Shown: positions 7,432 to 16,625 of the stretch, piece by piece
Numbering within the stretch: position 1 is the stretch's first letter
How the letters are laid out: every line of letters begins with the position of its first letter
Assembly: GCF_024707545.1 (NCBI RefSeq)
Contig: NZ_CP062229.1
Coordinates: 1,054,001 to 1,118,000 of the forward strand
Reading direction: 5' to 3'
Length of the DNA stretch: 64,000 nt
DNA from: Mesorhizobium onobrychidis
GTDB lineage: Bacteria; Pseudomonadota; Alphaproteobacteria; Rhizobiales; Rhizobiaceae
The notes under the pieces: model-generated
What the model saw: only the letters and a program-made list of their open reading frames with translations
Database searches by the model: none
What the model was told of the DNA's origin: nothing
Translations under genes and position numbers: made by a program

Positions 7432-8931
7432 ATGACCGTTGCGATCGAGATGGGCCACACCACCGCAGGCGCCCCGGCGGCGCTGGATCTTGAGGAGCTG
7501 CTGGCGACCCGCCTTTTGGTGCAGGGCAATTCCGGCTCCGGCAAATCCCATCTGCTGCGCCGGCTGCTGGAGCAGAGTGCGCCGTGGGTGCAGCAGACCA
7601 TCATCGACCCCGAAGGCGACTTCGTGGCGCTGGGCGACCGTTTCGGCCATTTGGTGATCGATGCCGAGGAGCATACCGAGCGCGGCCTGCAGAGCGCCGG
7701 CGAGCGCGCGCGCATCCACCGCGTCTCCACGGTGCTCAATCTCGAAGGGCTCGACGCCGAGAACCAGATGCGGCGCGCCGCCGCCTTCCTCGGCGGGCTG
7801 TTCGAGGTCGCCCGCGACCACTGGTACCCGATGCTGGTGGTGGTGGATGAGGCGCAGCTGTTCGCGCCGGCAGTGGCGGGCGAGGTTTCGGACGAGGCGC
7901 GCAAGCTCTCGCTCGGCGCCATGACCAATTTGATGTGCCGTGGCCGCAAACGCGGGCTGGCCGGGATCATCGCCACCCAGCGGCTGGCCAAGCTCGCCAA
8001 GAACGTCGCCGCCGAGGCTTCCAATTTCCTCATGGGCCGGACCTTTCTCGATATCGACATGGCGCGCGCCGCCGACCTTCTCGGCATGGAGCGGCGCCAG
8101 GCGGAGGCTTTTCGCGATCTGGAGCGCGGGCAATTCATGGCGCTCGGACCGGCGCTGTCGCGCCGTCCGCTCGGCTTGCGCATCGGCCCGACCGATACAA
8201 GTCCGCGCAACGGCACCCCGCGCCTGGTGCCGCTGCCGGAAGCAGCGCTGGAGGACGCCCGCGCCATCATCCTGGCAGCGCCGCCGCCGGAAACTGTCCG
8301 GCCGCAGCGCCGGTCGTCGCCGGACCTTCTCGATCAGCTGATGGCGGCGAAATCGGCGGCGCTGGAAATCCGCCCCGAAGCGGTGGAGCCGCTGATCAGC
8401 GCCGAGGACCTGGCCGAGCGGCGTGAGCGCGTCGACCGTGTCCTGCGCGCCGTGCTGGCGCAGCCCGACGCGGGCTTCCGTGTCATCGGCGTGCTCTATC
8501 AGGAGTTCGTGGTCCGCTGCCGCATCGAAGGCCTCGCCTCGGTCGTGCCGGATCTGCCCGAGTTCCGCCGCATGCTGACGCGCGCCCGCGCCGGCCTCGG
8601 CTCCGACATGGCCGGGGATGACGCCTGGCAGGACGTCTCGGCGCGCGCCTCGCTGCTGCCCGAGGATATGCAAGGCGTGTTCATGATGATCGCCCGCGCG
8701 GCGAAGGAGGGCTGGCCCTGCCCGAGCGACGCAGCGATCGCCCGCGCCTATGGCTCACACTCGCTGCGCCGCGCCCGGCGTCTGCTGACCTATATCGAGG
8801 AGCAGGGGCTGATCGTCTGCCAGCTTGACGGTCTCGGCCGGCGGGTCGTGACGCTCGTCGAATTGGCCTGGGCGACGGCACCGGGCGACCCCAACGCCGA
8901 GGAGGTGGAGCAGGGGAGTTTGGCTGTGTGA
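7432..8931 (+). CDS. HerA-like P-loop ATPase (DUF87 family)
   Basis: A 499-aa AAA/FtsK-HerA superfamily ATPase. The Walker A motif is GNSGSGKS (32-39), Walker B is MLVVVDEAQLF (about 134-144), and a sensor-like segment GIIATQRLAKLAKNV follows. The C-terminal third (about 340-499) is a winged-helix-rich region. HerA proteins translocate DNA in repair or defence complexes; no nurA, SIR2 or nuclease gene is adjacent, so the role is open. An AGGAGAG ribosome site precedes the ATG. Its last ~480 bases occur again at 10880-11361. Confidence 0.8.
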   Translation: MTVAIEMGHTTAGAPAALDLEELLATRLLVQGNSGSGKSHLLRRLLEQSAPWVQQTIIDPEGDFVALGDRFGHLVIDAEEHTERGLQSAGERARIHRVSTVLNLEGLDAENQMRRAAAFLGGLFEVARDHWYPMLVVVDEAQLFAPAVAGEVSDEARKLSLGAMTNLMCRGRKRGLAGIIATQRLAKLAKNVAAEASNFLMGRTFLDIDMARAADLLGMERRQAEAFRDLERGQFMALGPALSRRPLGLRIGPTDTSPRNGTPRLVPLPEAALEDARAIILAAPPPETVRPQRRSSPDLLDQLMAAKSAALEIRPEAVEPLISAEDLAERRERVDRVLRAVLAQPDAGFRVIGVLYQEFVVRCRIEGLASVVPDLPEFRRMLTRARAGLGSDMAGDDAWQDVSARASLLPEDMQGVFMMIARAAKEGWPCPSDAAIARAYGSHSLRRARRLLTYIEEQGLIVCQLDGLGRRVVTLVELAWATAPGDPNAEEVEQGSLAV

Positions 8932-9301
8932 GGCGGCGGCCGAACGCGCTAGGGGAATGCCACGCTTCAAGGCGATGTTTGGCCAAGCGGCAGGTTCAGC
9001 GGCGAGTCTTTTTTTGCGCAGATAGGGCCTCGCTGGCCCGCCACAGCTCTTCTGCCCGGTCTTCATCATACGACGACGAATTGGCGCGACGCAGATCCGC
9101 CTATTGTAAGTTGTTCGATGCTACAGCACTCCTCCTGCCGACGGCGCTTTACATATCTTCTAAATTACCCGCGGGTCGGTTTGCTAATGAAGAGATCAGC
9201 CCCGATCAACTGACGAAGGACAAGAAATACGGAAGGACTGTAGCGCAAATATCCGCCGAAACTACGCTACCGCCGCCGATTACCCCCTTCGGTTCATTCT
9301 G
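8932..9301. other. Intergenic stretch without a recognisable gene
   Basis: No convincing coding region on either strand. From about 9060 the base composition becomes visibly less GC-rich than the surrounding genes, suggesting foreign or decayed DNA next to the ampH-like gene. Confidence 0.5.
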
Positions 9302-9324
9302 TTGACATCTCCTGCTTCTGGAGA
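9302..9324 (+). promoter_or_regulatory. Candidate -35 box and dyad upstream of ampH
   Basis: A consensus TTGACA (9302-9307) is followed immediately by TCTCC (9308-9312) and GGAGA (9320-9324), an inverted repeat with a 7-base loop. No good -10 lies at 16-18 bases; TAAGAT near 9330 is too distant. An activator- or repressor-controlled promoter is possible. Confidence 0.3.
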
Positions 9325-9396
9325 GATGGTAAGATACTACGCGGCGGCCCTTTTTCCGAAGATTTTATTCTTCAGCTTTATCAGAGGATTTTGGCA

Positions 9397-10554
9397 ATGC
9401 GTTTGTCTCGATCGCGCCGACTTATGGCCATCGCTTTGACGGCAATCGCAGCCGTCACCCTTCCCTCTTATGGACATGCCGAGGACAAGCTGCTGACGGA
9501 ACCGGTGCAGTTCAACGGTACGATCCTGTATCTCTCCACCAAGGTGCCTGGCCTGATCTTCGGCGCCGTGCGCAACGGCGAGACGGCCTTGGCCGGCTTC
9601 GGCGAGATTGCCGACGGGAGTGAAAAAGTGCCCGACGGCGACACAATGTTCCGCATCGCGTCCGTGAGCAAAGTGTTCTGCGGCAGTGTGCTTTCCTCGC
9701 TGGCGATCGACGGCAAGGTACAGCTCACCGACCGGCTGCAGGATCGCCTTGGCTGGGACGTCACGCTCCCGGAGAAGGATGGCCGCGCCCTCCGCCTGGT
9801 CGATCTCGTCGCGCAAGCTTCCGGCCTTCCGCGGGAGGTGCCGGTGGCCGAGGCGCCCCCCTCCGACCCCTTCTCTACGAACACCAAAGAGGCGCAGATT
9901 GCCGCCCTCAGGGACAATCCGCTGCTCTTCGCGCCGGGCACCGCCGTTCTCTATTCGAACTTCGGATACGACCTCCTCGGAGCGGCGCTCGCGAATGTCT
10001 CGGGAAAGCCCTATGCCGAGGTCCTGCGGGAGCGTGTCCTCGATCCCCTCGGCATGAAAGACACGGTTTTCAATCCAAGGCCGGAGGACGAGCCGCGCCT
10101 GATGCAGGGCCATAACTTCGACGGCAGCCCCATGCCCATCGTGCCGACGAGCACAGCCATGGAGTGCGCCGGTGGATTGTACTCGACTGCGAACGACCTG
10201 CTGCGCTGGATGAACTGGCATGTCGACAACAAGCCTTCCGCGGCCGACGCCGAGTTCCGCCTCGTGAACCACGCGGCTTTTTTGTACCGGGACGGGCTCG
10301 CGTCGGTGGTGGGGCTGGATGACGGCGGCCCGATGGACGCCATGGGCCTCGGATGGGTCATCATGCTCCCCAACGAGCATCGCCCGCTCATCCTCCAGAA
10401 GAGCGGCGGCCTGCAAGGGATGTTTCTCTATGTTGCGATTGCACCGACACGCGGCGTCGGCGCTTTCTTCGTCATGAACGAATTCAATGCCGCCGGCTTC
10501 ATGGCTGGGGTCAAGACGACGAACGATCTCGTCGCAGAGATCGCTCCACGCTGA
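9397..10554 (+). CDS. ampH: AmpH-like serine hydrolase (class C beta-lactamase fold)
   Basis: A 385-aa secreted or periplasmic penicillin-recognising hydrolase. It has a signal peptide (RRLMAIALTAIAAVTLPSYGHA), the SxxK nucleophile motif SVSK, the YxN-type motif YSN in VLYSNFGYDLLG, and the block MGLGWVIMLPNEHRPLILQKSGG, which closely resembles E. coli AmpH, a DD-carboxypeptidase/endopeptidase. ATG 9397 is preferred to TTG 9391; CAGAGGA lies upstream. It sits between the full HerA-like gene and a partial second copy of it. Esterase or lactamase activity cannot be excluded. Confidence 0.8.
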   Translation: MRLSRSRRLMAIALTAIAAVTLPSYGHAEDKLLTEPVQFNGTILYLSTKVPGLIFGAVRNGETALAGFGEIADGSEKVPDGDTMFRIASVSKVFCGSVLSSLAIDGKVQLTDRLQDRLGWDVTLPEKDGRALRLVDLVAQASGLPREVPVAEAPPSDPFSTNTKEAQIAALRDNPLLFAPGTAVLYSNFGYDLLGAALANVSGKPYAEVLRERVLDPLGMKDTVFNPRPEDEPRLMQGHNFDGSPMPIVPTSTAMECAGGLYSTANDLLRWMNWHVDNKPSAADAEFRLVNHAAFLYRDGLASVVGLDDGGPMDAMGLGWVIMLPNEHRPLILQKSGGLQGMFLYVAIAPTRGVGAFFVMNEFNAAGFMAGVKTTNDLVAEIAPR

Positions 10555-10734
10555 TTTCCACGCTGATCGGGGGGACGTGCGCGATGATTTAATGCTGTGG
10601 AGGGGCCTGACGGACGGCATGTTTCGCGGCAAGGCAAGCGCGACATCGGCTATTTCCGGCCGACCGCTTAGCTATCCCTCCTGAGGACGACCTTTGCCGG
10701 CGCCCGACCCGCTTCACCGTTGCTCACGGCCTGC

Positions 10735-10870
10735 TCAAGCGGCGGCCAAGGTTCTGTCTCTCGCTTCTTTGGCATCCCGACCAGGCGTCCGGCCGAACAG
10801 ACGACCATATTCCCGGGTGAACTGCGACACGCTTTCGTAGCCGACCGCGAATGCCGCGCTGCTCGCAGTC
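10735..10870 (-). pseudogene. C-terminal remnant of an AraC-family regulator
   Basis: The minus strand encodes AAFAVGYESVSQFTREYG followed by RLFGRTPGRDA and a stop, which is the second helix-turn-helix and end of an AraC/XylS regulator. The rest of the gene is missing; upstream the sequence runs straight into the antisense of the duplicated HerA segment, marking a recombination junction near 10870-10885. Confidence 0.6.
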
Positions 10871-10879
10871 CCGACAGCA

Positions 10880-11361
10880 TCAGCCGCCTCCTGGCGCACC
10901 CCGATGCGGGATTCCGGGTCATCGGCGTGCTCTATCAGGAGTTTGTGGTCCGCTGCCGCATCGAAGGCCTCGCCTCGGTCGTGCCGGATCTGCCCGAGTT
11001 CCGCCGCATGCTGACGCGCGCCCGCGCCGGCCTCGGCTCCGACATGGCTGGCGATGACGCCTGGCAGGACGTCTCGGCGCGCGCCTCGCTGCTGCCCGAG
11101 GATATGCAAGGTGTGTTCATGATGATCGCCCGCGCGGCGAAGGAGGGCTGCCCGAGCGACGCGGCGATCGCCCGCGTCTACGGCTCACATTCGCTGCGCC
11201 GCGCCCGGCGCCTGCTGACCTATATCGAGGAGCAAGGCCTCATCGTCTGCCAGCTCGACGGGACCGGCCGGCGCACCGTGACGCTGGTCGAACTGGCCTG
11301 GGCGGCGGCACCGGGGGATCCCAACTCGGAGGAGGCGGAGCAGGGGAGTGCGGTGATGTAA
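10880..11361 (+). pseudogene. Truncated second copy of the HerA-like ATPase 3' end
   Basis: From about 10880 to 11361 the sequence repeats the last ~480 bases of the ATPase at 7432-8931 with few changes, including a 6-base loss (KEGWPCPSD becomes KEGCPSD) and a changed ending (EQGSAVM). The P-loop domain is absent. An open frame reaches back to 10720, but its first part is the antisense of an AraC fragment, so it is a chance fusion. The pair forms direct repeats around ampH. Confidence 0.85.
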
Positions 11362-11725
11362 GGTGGGTGGAGGGTGCGCACGAAGGAGAGCCCGTCATCA
11401 AGCTGCGGTTATAGTCAATGGCAGATACAGCGGCCATGCCTGCTACGCGCCATAAGTGTCACTTCGCGGATGTACCCCCAAAGGTCCGTTCATCAACAAA
11501 CTGCGGACGTTTGCGAACGCGGTTCCATTACGCACAACAGCCCGCCATTCGACATGAGGAGTACATAAGAACCCGCTTCCACTCAAGTCGCAGCGAAAGT
11601 GGTTCGTGGAGCCTGTTCTATGAGCTATAATGCGGTGAATTGCTGTTGCGAAGTATTGAGTACATGCTGGGCTGGCTCGTATCGATCGTCCTTATGAATG
11701 TCTCTTCCGTTGTCGGAGGGACATC
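11362..11725. other. Non-coding stretch with a candidate promoter for the flavodoxin gene
   Basis: No gene is seen. A perfect TATAAT lies at 11626-11631 with TTCGTG (11603-11608) 17 bases upstream, a plausible sigma70 promoter about 95 bases before the GTG at 11726. Confidence 0.4.
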
Positions 11726-12256
11726 GTGAACGTCCTGATTGTCTATGGAACGACCGAGGGGCAGACGCGGAAAATTGCCGCATGGACGGCAACGCATATT
11801 CGCGAGCGCGGGCACCAAGTCGAGCTGCAAGATAGCGCAGCGCTCGCATCCGATTTGAAGCTCGGACCTTTCGACGCGTTCGTCATTGCCGCGTCGGTCC
11901 ACCAGGAGCACCACCAGGAAATCGTCACGAACTTCGTGTTTGCCCATCACGAACTGCTGAACACTAAGCCTTCAGCCCTCATATCCGTCAGTCTGTCGGC
12001 GGCGCTGGAAGACCAAAAGACGGAAGCGCAAAACTACGTGGATCGCTTCGTGTCCGTGACAGGGTGGCAACCACGCATGACCCTCCTTCTCGGGGGTGCT
12101 TTGCGCTTCACCAAGTACGATTACTTCCAGGAGCAGTTCGTCAAGTTCGTCGTCATGAAAGGCAGCGGCGATCCGAGCCCCGAGCGCGATCACGAATTCA
12201 CTGACTGGAACGCCCTCGCCGACTTCGCTGATCGATTTCTTGAGACGGCCGGCTAA
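11726..12256 (+). CDS. Flavodoxin-domain protein, HemG-like
   Basis: A 176-aa flavodoxin-fold protein. The N-terminal FMN phosphate loop is VLIVYGTTEGQTRKIA, and the family block FDAFVIAASVHQEHH is present, as in menaquinone-dependent protoporphyrinogen oxidase HemG and related flavodoxins. The start is GTG 11726 with CGGAGGGA upstream. No haem biosynthesis gene is adjacent, so the electron partner is unknown. It is followed by a flavin-binding PNPOx-fold gene in the same direction. Confidence 0.75.
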   Translation: MNVLIVYGTTEGQTRKIAAWTATHIRERGHQVELQDSAALASDLKLGPFDAFVIAASVHQEHHQEIVTNFVFAHHELLNTKPSALISVSLSAALEDQKTEAQNYVDRFVSVTGWQPRMTLLLGGALRFTKYDYFQEQFVKFVVMKGSGDPSPERDHEFTDWNALADFADRFLETAG

Positions 12257-12445
12257 ACAACGAGGTGCCTCAGTCCGGCGCAGCTTGCATCGGCACACTT
12301 TCGCCGTCTTTGCCGGCGTGGCGCGTGGAACATGACGTATAGCAGCCCCCCGCGAGCGATCGCGAATCCAGTGGAAGCAAAAAGTCCGCTTCAGCGGCAT
12401 CGAGATGCACAGAGCGAAGCTCGCTCTTTCACCAGGGAGAGTCCC

Positions 12446-12895
12446 GTGATCATCAGTGAGATGACCGCTCAAGAATGCAGGATGCACCTGGCCGCGAGCA
12501 GGGTCGGGCGCCTCGCTTGCGTAAGAGACGGGACGCCGTACGTCGTGCCAATCAGCTTCGTTTACGAGGACGGCCACATCTACAGCTTCTCCCTGATTGG
12601 TCACAAGGTCTGGGCTATGCGGGGACGTCCTCAGGTTTGCTTCGAAGTTGACGAGATTCGCAACCCTCGCAGCTGGTGGAGTGTCATTGCCTTCGGTCGC
12701 TACGAAGAACTCTCCGAAGCGGGCCCCCGGCAGAATGAGCGCGACCATGCATGGTCGCTGTTGCAAAAAGCGCGCCCCAACTGGTGGGAACCTGGCAGCG
12801 AGACACCTCACTCCGAGGACAAGGTGGCCAGTCCGCCTCACCTCTTCTTCCGCATCAACATCGAGAAGATCACTGGCCGTCGTGCCCTCGTCTGA
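12446..12895 (+). CDS. Pyridoxamine 5'-phosphate oxidase-fold flavin protein
   Basis: A PNPOx-like split-barrel protein of about 149 aa (MTAQECRMHLAASRVGRLACV, PYVVPISFVYEDGHIYSFS, HKVWAMRGRPQVCFEVDEI). Such proteins bind FMN, F420 or haem. GTG 12446 is chosen because AGGGAGAG (12434-12441) sits 4 bases upstream and it matches the family N-terminus; an ATG at 12332 would add 38 poorly conserved residues. The substrate is unknown. Confidence 0.75.
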   Translation: MIISEMTAQECRMHLAASRVGRLACVRDGTPYVVPISFVYEDGHIYSFSLIGHKVWAMRGRPQVCFEVDEIRNPRSWWSVIAFGRYEELSEAGPRQNERDHAWSLLQKARPNWWEPGSETPHSEDKVASPPHLFFRINIEKITGRRALV

Positions 12896-12909
12896 CCGGC
12901 CCCGTCTAG

Positions 12910-12996
12910 TTATGATCGCGCAGGCACGAGGCCGGCGAGAAGATCGCGGCGCACATTGCCGAACCATTGCGCGCGGTAGGCGGACAGGGATTTCAT
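12910..12996 (-). pseudogene. N-terminal remnant of a SulP-family anion transporter
   Basis: The minus strand reads MKSLSAYRAQWFGNVRRDLLAGLV and then runs out of homology and stops. The phrase NVRRDLLAGLV is typical of the start of SulP sulfate/bicarbonate transporters (usually 500 aa or more). Only about 25 codons survive. The short length limits certainty. Confidence 0.4.
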
Positions 12997-13267
12997 GAAG
13001 TTCCAGAAGCAAAAAACGCCGCCTGCGACCCGATTGCGACGTAGAACGCTCCTTGGCTGTACAAATCGAGCAGATGCGCCGACCGGCTTGGTCGCGCCAG
13101 TTCCTGACATTAGCATTAAGTACACCAAGCGATGCGATCCGGGCGCGGCCGACAATCGCGCCTGCAGGCCAGCAGCGTCCTGGCCAGCCTCATCGTACCG
13201 GCCCGAGCCTTCGTTGGCCCTCAGCCGGTACGGGACAGCACGTGCCGGTCTGACGAGCGGCCGCCCG

Positions 13268-14650
13268 TCAGGCAGCTGGCCGGATGTTTTGGTTCACCCG
13301 GAAGAGGTTGGTCGGGTCGTATTTCTTCTTCAGCGTAGCCAGGCGCTGGTAGTTGTCGCCATAGGCCGCCTTGAGTCTTGCATCGCCCTCGTCATCCATC
13401 ATGAAGTTCGGGTAGGCGCCACCCAGATCGAACGGATGCACCGCCTCCCAATAAGCCTTGGTCCAGCGCGTGACCGGCCCCGCTTTCTGCGGGTTCGGAT
13501 CGATCCCTGCGATGACCATCGACCAGGTCGCATCGCGGCAATTCCAGGCTGTCTCCTCTTTGCCGATGCGTTGGACGGCGCCATCGATTGGATAGAGATG
13601 CATGAGCGATAGCTCGCTCGGCGTCTTCGCCGCCTGCTCGAGATGGGCGTCAATCGCCGCGTCAGACAGTGTCTTGACGAAATCGCCCCGCCAATACCAC
13701 TGCATCCCCTTCGGGTAGAGCCCATCGAACATGCTCTGCACGGCGGGATAGGGCATCATTCCCATCCAATTGAACCAAGGCGCGGGGAGCGCATCGAGGA
13801 GCGGGGCCAGCGCCTCTCTGCCCTTTTCCTCCGGACCGTCATAGCAACACATCAGGAGACACATCCGCTTTCCCCAATACTCTTCCGGGAACGGCGCGCT
13901 CGATAGGATCGTCTTGAGCCCGAGGAAGATCCCGAGTTCCTCGGGCGCGCGCGGCAGGAACTCGCGATAACGCTGCATGATGGTGCGGGCGTGGTCCTGA
14001 TCCCATGCGATCGGCCCCGCAAAGACCATGCTGACAGGGTGAAGCTGGAACACAAAACTGGTGACGACACCGAAATTGCCGCCACCGCCGCGAAGCGCCC
14101 AGAACAGGTTGGAGTTCCGTTCCTTGCTGGCGGTGACGAAGCTTCCGTCGGCAAGCACGACATCGGCCTCGATCAGATTGTCGCTGGTCAGACCGTATTT
14201 GCGCGTCAGATAGCCGTGGCCGCCACTCAGCGTCAGTCCCGCGATCCCGGTGGTCGAGATGATGCCCGCTGGTACGGCCAGCCCAAAGGCATGAGTGGCG
14301 TGGTCGACGTCGCCCTGAGTGCAGCCCGCGCCTACCCGCGCCGTACGGGCATCCGGATCGACGCGCACGCCGTTCATCGCCGACAGGTCGATCACCAGTC
14401 CGTCGTCGCAGCTCCCTAATCCCGGTCCGTTATGGCCGCCGCCACGTATCGCAAGCAGCAACTTGTTGTCGCGGCCGAAATTCACCGCTGTGATCACGTC
14501 GGCGACGTCGACACAGCCGGCGATGATCAGCGGCCGCTTGTCGATCATGCCGTTGTAGAGCTTGCGGGCCTCGTCATAGCTGGCGTCGCCGGTGCGGATG
14601 ACTTCGCCCCGCAGGCTTGCTGCGAATTTGGTGATGTCTTCGTCGTTCAT
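13268..14650 (-). CDS. FAD-linked oxidoreductase of the berberine-bridge (BBE) family
   Basis: A 460-aa flavoenzyme with an N-terminal PCMH-type FAD domain (LLAIRGGGHNGPGLG carries the histidine that binds FAD covalently; STTGIAGLTLSGGHGYLTRKYG follows) and a C-terminal BBE segment ending KKYDPTNLFRVNQNI. Bicovalent enzymes have a cysteine near the second motif; none is seen there, so a single His link is likely. The ATG at 14650 has GGGAGGAAT upstream and is preferred to an earlier start at 14701. Such enzymes oxidise alcohols, sugars or aromatic compounds; the substrate is unknown. It is divergent from an AraC regulator. Confidence 0.85.
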   Translation of the reverse strand: MNDEDITKFAASLRGEVIRTGDASYDEARKLYNGMIDKRPLIIAGCVDVADVITAVNFGRDNKLLLAIRGGGHNGPGLGSCDDGLVIDLSAMNGVRVDPDARTARVGAGCTQGDVDHATHAFGLAVPAGIISTTGIAGLTLSGGHGYLTRKYGLTSDNLIEADVVLADGSFVTASKERNSNLFWALRGGGGNFGVVTSFVFQLHPVSMVFAGPIAWDQDHARTIMQRYREFLPRAPEELGIFLGLKTILSSAPFPEEYWGKRMCLLMCCYDGPEEKGREALAPLLDALPAPWFNWMGMMPYPAVQSMFDGLYPKGMQWYWRGDFVKTLSDAAIDAHLEQAAKTPSELSLMHLYPIDGAVQRIGKEETAWNCRDATWSMVIAGIDPNPQKAGPVTRWTKAYWEAVHPFDLGGAYPNFMMDDEGDARLKAAYGDNYQRLATLKKKYDPTNLFRVNQNIRPAA

Positions 14651-14765
14651 GATATTCCTCCCTACCGAACCTGTCGGCCGGTCGATGAACGCTAGCCCCA
14701 TCCCGTGCTCGCGAAAATGTCACATCGTCCAATTCTATTGCCCGATCGTTCAGAGTGGGATCACG

Positions 14766-14805
14766 CATATGCGCGCTTGCTCATATGGCCATATTGCTGG
14801 ATAGT
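14766..14805 (+). promoter_or_regulatory. Candidate promoter and paired CATATG sites between the BBE and araC genes
   Basis: CATATG occurs at 14766-14771 and again at 14782-14787, 16 bases apart. TTGCTC (14777-14782), 17 bases, then GATAGT (14800-14805) could be the promoter of the AraC gene. The paired sites may bind the regulator; this is inferred from position only. Confidence 0.3.
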
Positions 14806-14870
14806 TGGAGATGCCTGGCCGAAAAACTCGTCAACAAGGGAGTAGTCGATCGTTTCCGGAGGTGTAGTGC

Positions 14871-15878
14871 ATGGATGTTCTTTCCGATGTGCTCCGAGCC
14901 GTTCGCCTCACCGGTGCGATCTATTTCGACGTCGACGCCAGTTCGCCCTGGGTCGGTGAGTCGCCGGGCACGGCCGAGATTGCCGCCGCCGTCATGCCAG
15001 AGGCAGAGCACATCATTTCTTTTCATGCCGTGATCTCGGGCTCGTGCTGGGCCGCGCTGGGAGACGACTCCGTGCCCCCAGTGCTCGTGAACGCCGGTGA
15101 TGTCGTTGTGTTCCCCGGTGGTGTTCCGAATGTCTTGAGCTCCTCGCCCGGGGCACGGGGCAAACCCAACATGGCAATGTATTATCGGCCGATAGACGAG
15201 CACCTGCCATTCGCGGTGATTCATGGTGGTGGGGGAGACGAGCGGACCCGGTTTATTTGCGGGTACCTTGGCTGCGATGCGCGTCCCTTCAATCCCCTCC
15301 TCGCCGCGTTGCCGGCCATCCTATGCGCTCGCAAGCCCGCCGATGGAAGCAACTGGGTTATTGACCTCTTTCGGCAGGCGCTGGCAGAGGGTGGCAGCGG
15401 GCGGGCGGGCGGTGAAACGATCCTCGCCAAGCTGAGCGAGCTGATGTTTGTCGAGATCATCCGCCGTCATCTCGACACCCTCCCCGACGATTCGCGCGGG
15501 TGGCTGTCAGGCCTGCGGGATCCACACGTTGGCGAGGCGCTCCGGCTCATTCACGCACGCCCCAGGGAGGAATGGACATTGGAACGACTCGCCCGCGAAG
15601 TGGGGCTCTCGCGCACTGCATTTGCGAGCCGCTTTACCCACTATGTCGAGGTCTCGCCGATGCACTATCTTGCTCGGTGGCGTCTGCAGCTAGCGGGACG
15701 CCTGCTCGAACGGCCCAATGTGAGCATCGCGCAAGCGGGTGCTGAGGTCGGCTATGAGTCGGAGGCTGCCTTCAATCGCGCCTTCAAAAAGTTCGTCGGC
15801 ATTCCACCTGGTACCTGGCGCAAGGGACGTGCGGCGTTGCCGGAGGCCCAAAGGTTGCCCCCTATCGTCGTCCAATAG
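14871..15878 (+). CDS. AraC-family transcriptional regulator with cupin sensor
   Basis: A 335-aa regulator. The N-terminal half is a cupin_6-type domain (GAIYFDVDASSPWV, VNAGDVVVFPGG). The C-terminal half carries two helix-turn-helices (WTLERLAREVGLSRTAFASRF and AQAGAEVGYESEAAFNRAFKK followed by GIPPGTWR). It is divergent from the FAD oxidoreductase and probably controls it; this layout is common for AraC proteins that sense a substrate of a neighbouring oxidoreductase. Confidence 0.88.
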   Translation: MDVLSDVLRAVRLTGAIYFDVDASSPWVGESPGTAEIAAAVMPEAEHIISFHAVISGSCWAALGDDSVPPVLVNAGDVVVFPGGVPNVLSSSPGARGKPNMAMYYRPIDEHLPFAVIHGGGGDERTRFICGYLGCDARPFNPLLAALPAILCARKPADGSNWVIDLFRQALAEGGSGRAGGETILAKLSELMFVEIIRRHLDTLPDDSRGWLSGLRDPHVGEALRLIHARPREEWTLERLAREVGLSRTAFASRFTHYVEVSPMHYLARWRLQLAGRLLERPNVSIAQAGAEVGYESEAAFNRAFKKFVGIPPGTWRKGRAALPEAQRLPPIVVQ

Positions 15879-16044
15879 CAAAAAATGGCACAGGCGTTCA
15901 CGCTTCAGTTTGCGTGCCGCGCGTCCGCCCCAGAGCTCGAAAGTCCGCTCCTGGCGCGACCGCGACCTCCAGAAGGGTCGTCAACAATGTCCGCTTCCAG
16001 GCGGTGGCAAAGCTGCCCTCAACGGCCGAGATCGGCGCAAAGCT

Positions 16045-16625
16045 ATCGATCGCGCCGATCTCGTCACCCACGACATCGGCAACATGGTGGGCTACGCCTT
16101 CGCCATCCAGCATCCGCAGCGGACAACGCGCTTTATTCTCATCGACGCTCCGGTGCCGGGGGTTGGGCCGTGGGAAGAGATTCTGAAGAACCCGCTGTTG
16201 TGGCACTTCCGTTTCGGCGGACCCGACATGGAACGCCTCGTCCGCCGGTCGCGAGCGCATTTATCTCGATCGCTTCTGGAACGAGTTTTCCGCCACCCCG
16301 AGCCGCTTCACCGAGGCCCTCGCGCGTGCACTACGCCAAGCTGTACGCCCTGCCTGGCGCGATGCATGCCGGTTTCGCGCAATTCGCGGCATTCGATCAG
16401 GATGCGCTCGACAACAAGGAGTTCATCGCCACCAAGGGCAAGCTCGCCATGCCGGTGCTGGCAATCGGTGGAGAGAAGTCGTTTGGGCCGATGATGGCGA
16501 CCGTCATGCGCTTTGCCGCCAGCGACGTGACTGAAGGGCTGGTTCCCGACTCCGGCCACTGGATCATGGAAGAGAATCCAAAGGCGACGATCGTCATCGT
16601 CCGCGACTTCCTCAATTCCAAGTGA
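16045..16625 (+). pseudogene. Truncated, twice-frameshifted alpha/beta hydrolase (epoxide hydrolase/dehalogenase type)
   Basis: The fragment begins inside the fold at DLVTHDIGNMVGYAFAIQHP, where the Asp of HDIG is the usual nucleophile. It continues to FRFGGPDMERLV, changes frame for RERIYLDRFWNEFSATPSRFTEA, and changes again for HYAKLYALPGAMHAG through VPDSGHWIMEENP (the catalytic His) to the stop. The N-terminal third with the oxyanion motif is missing. At least two indels and a truncation make it non-functional. Confidence 0.8.

Noticed and set aside
10720..11361. A functional fusion gene from 10720
   Set aside because: Its first ~50 codons are antisense to an AraC fragment and the ATPase part lacks the P-loop domain.
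12332..12445. Longer N-terminus for the PNPOx-fold protein
   Set aside because: The added residues look random and the GTG at 12446 has a strong, well-spaced ribosome site.
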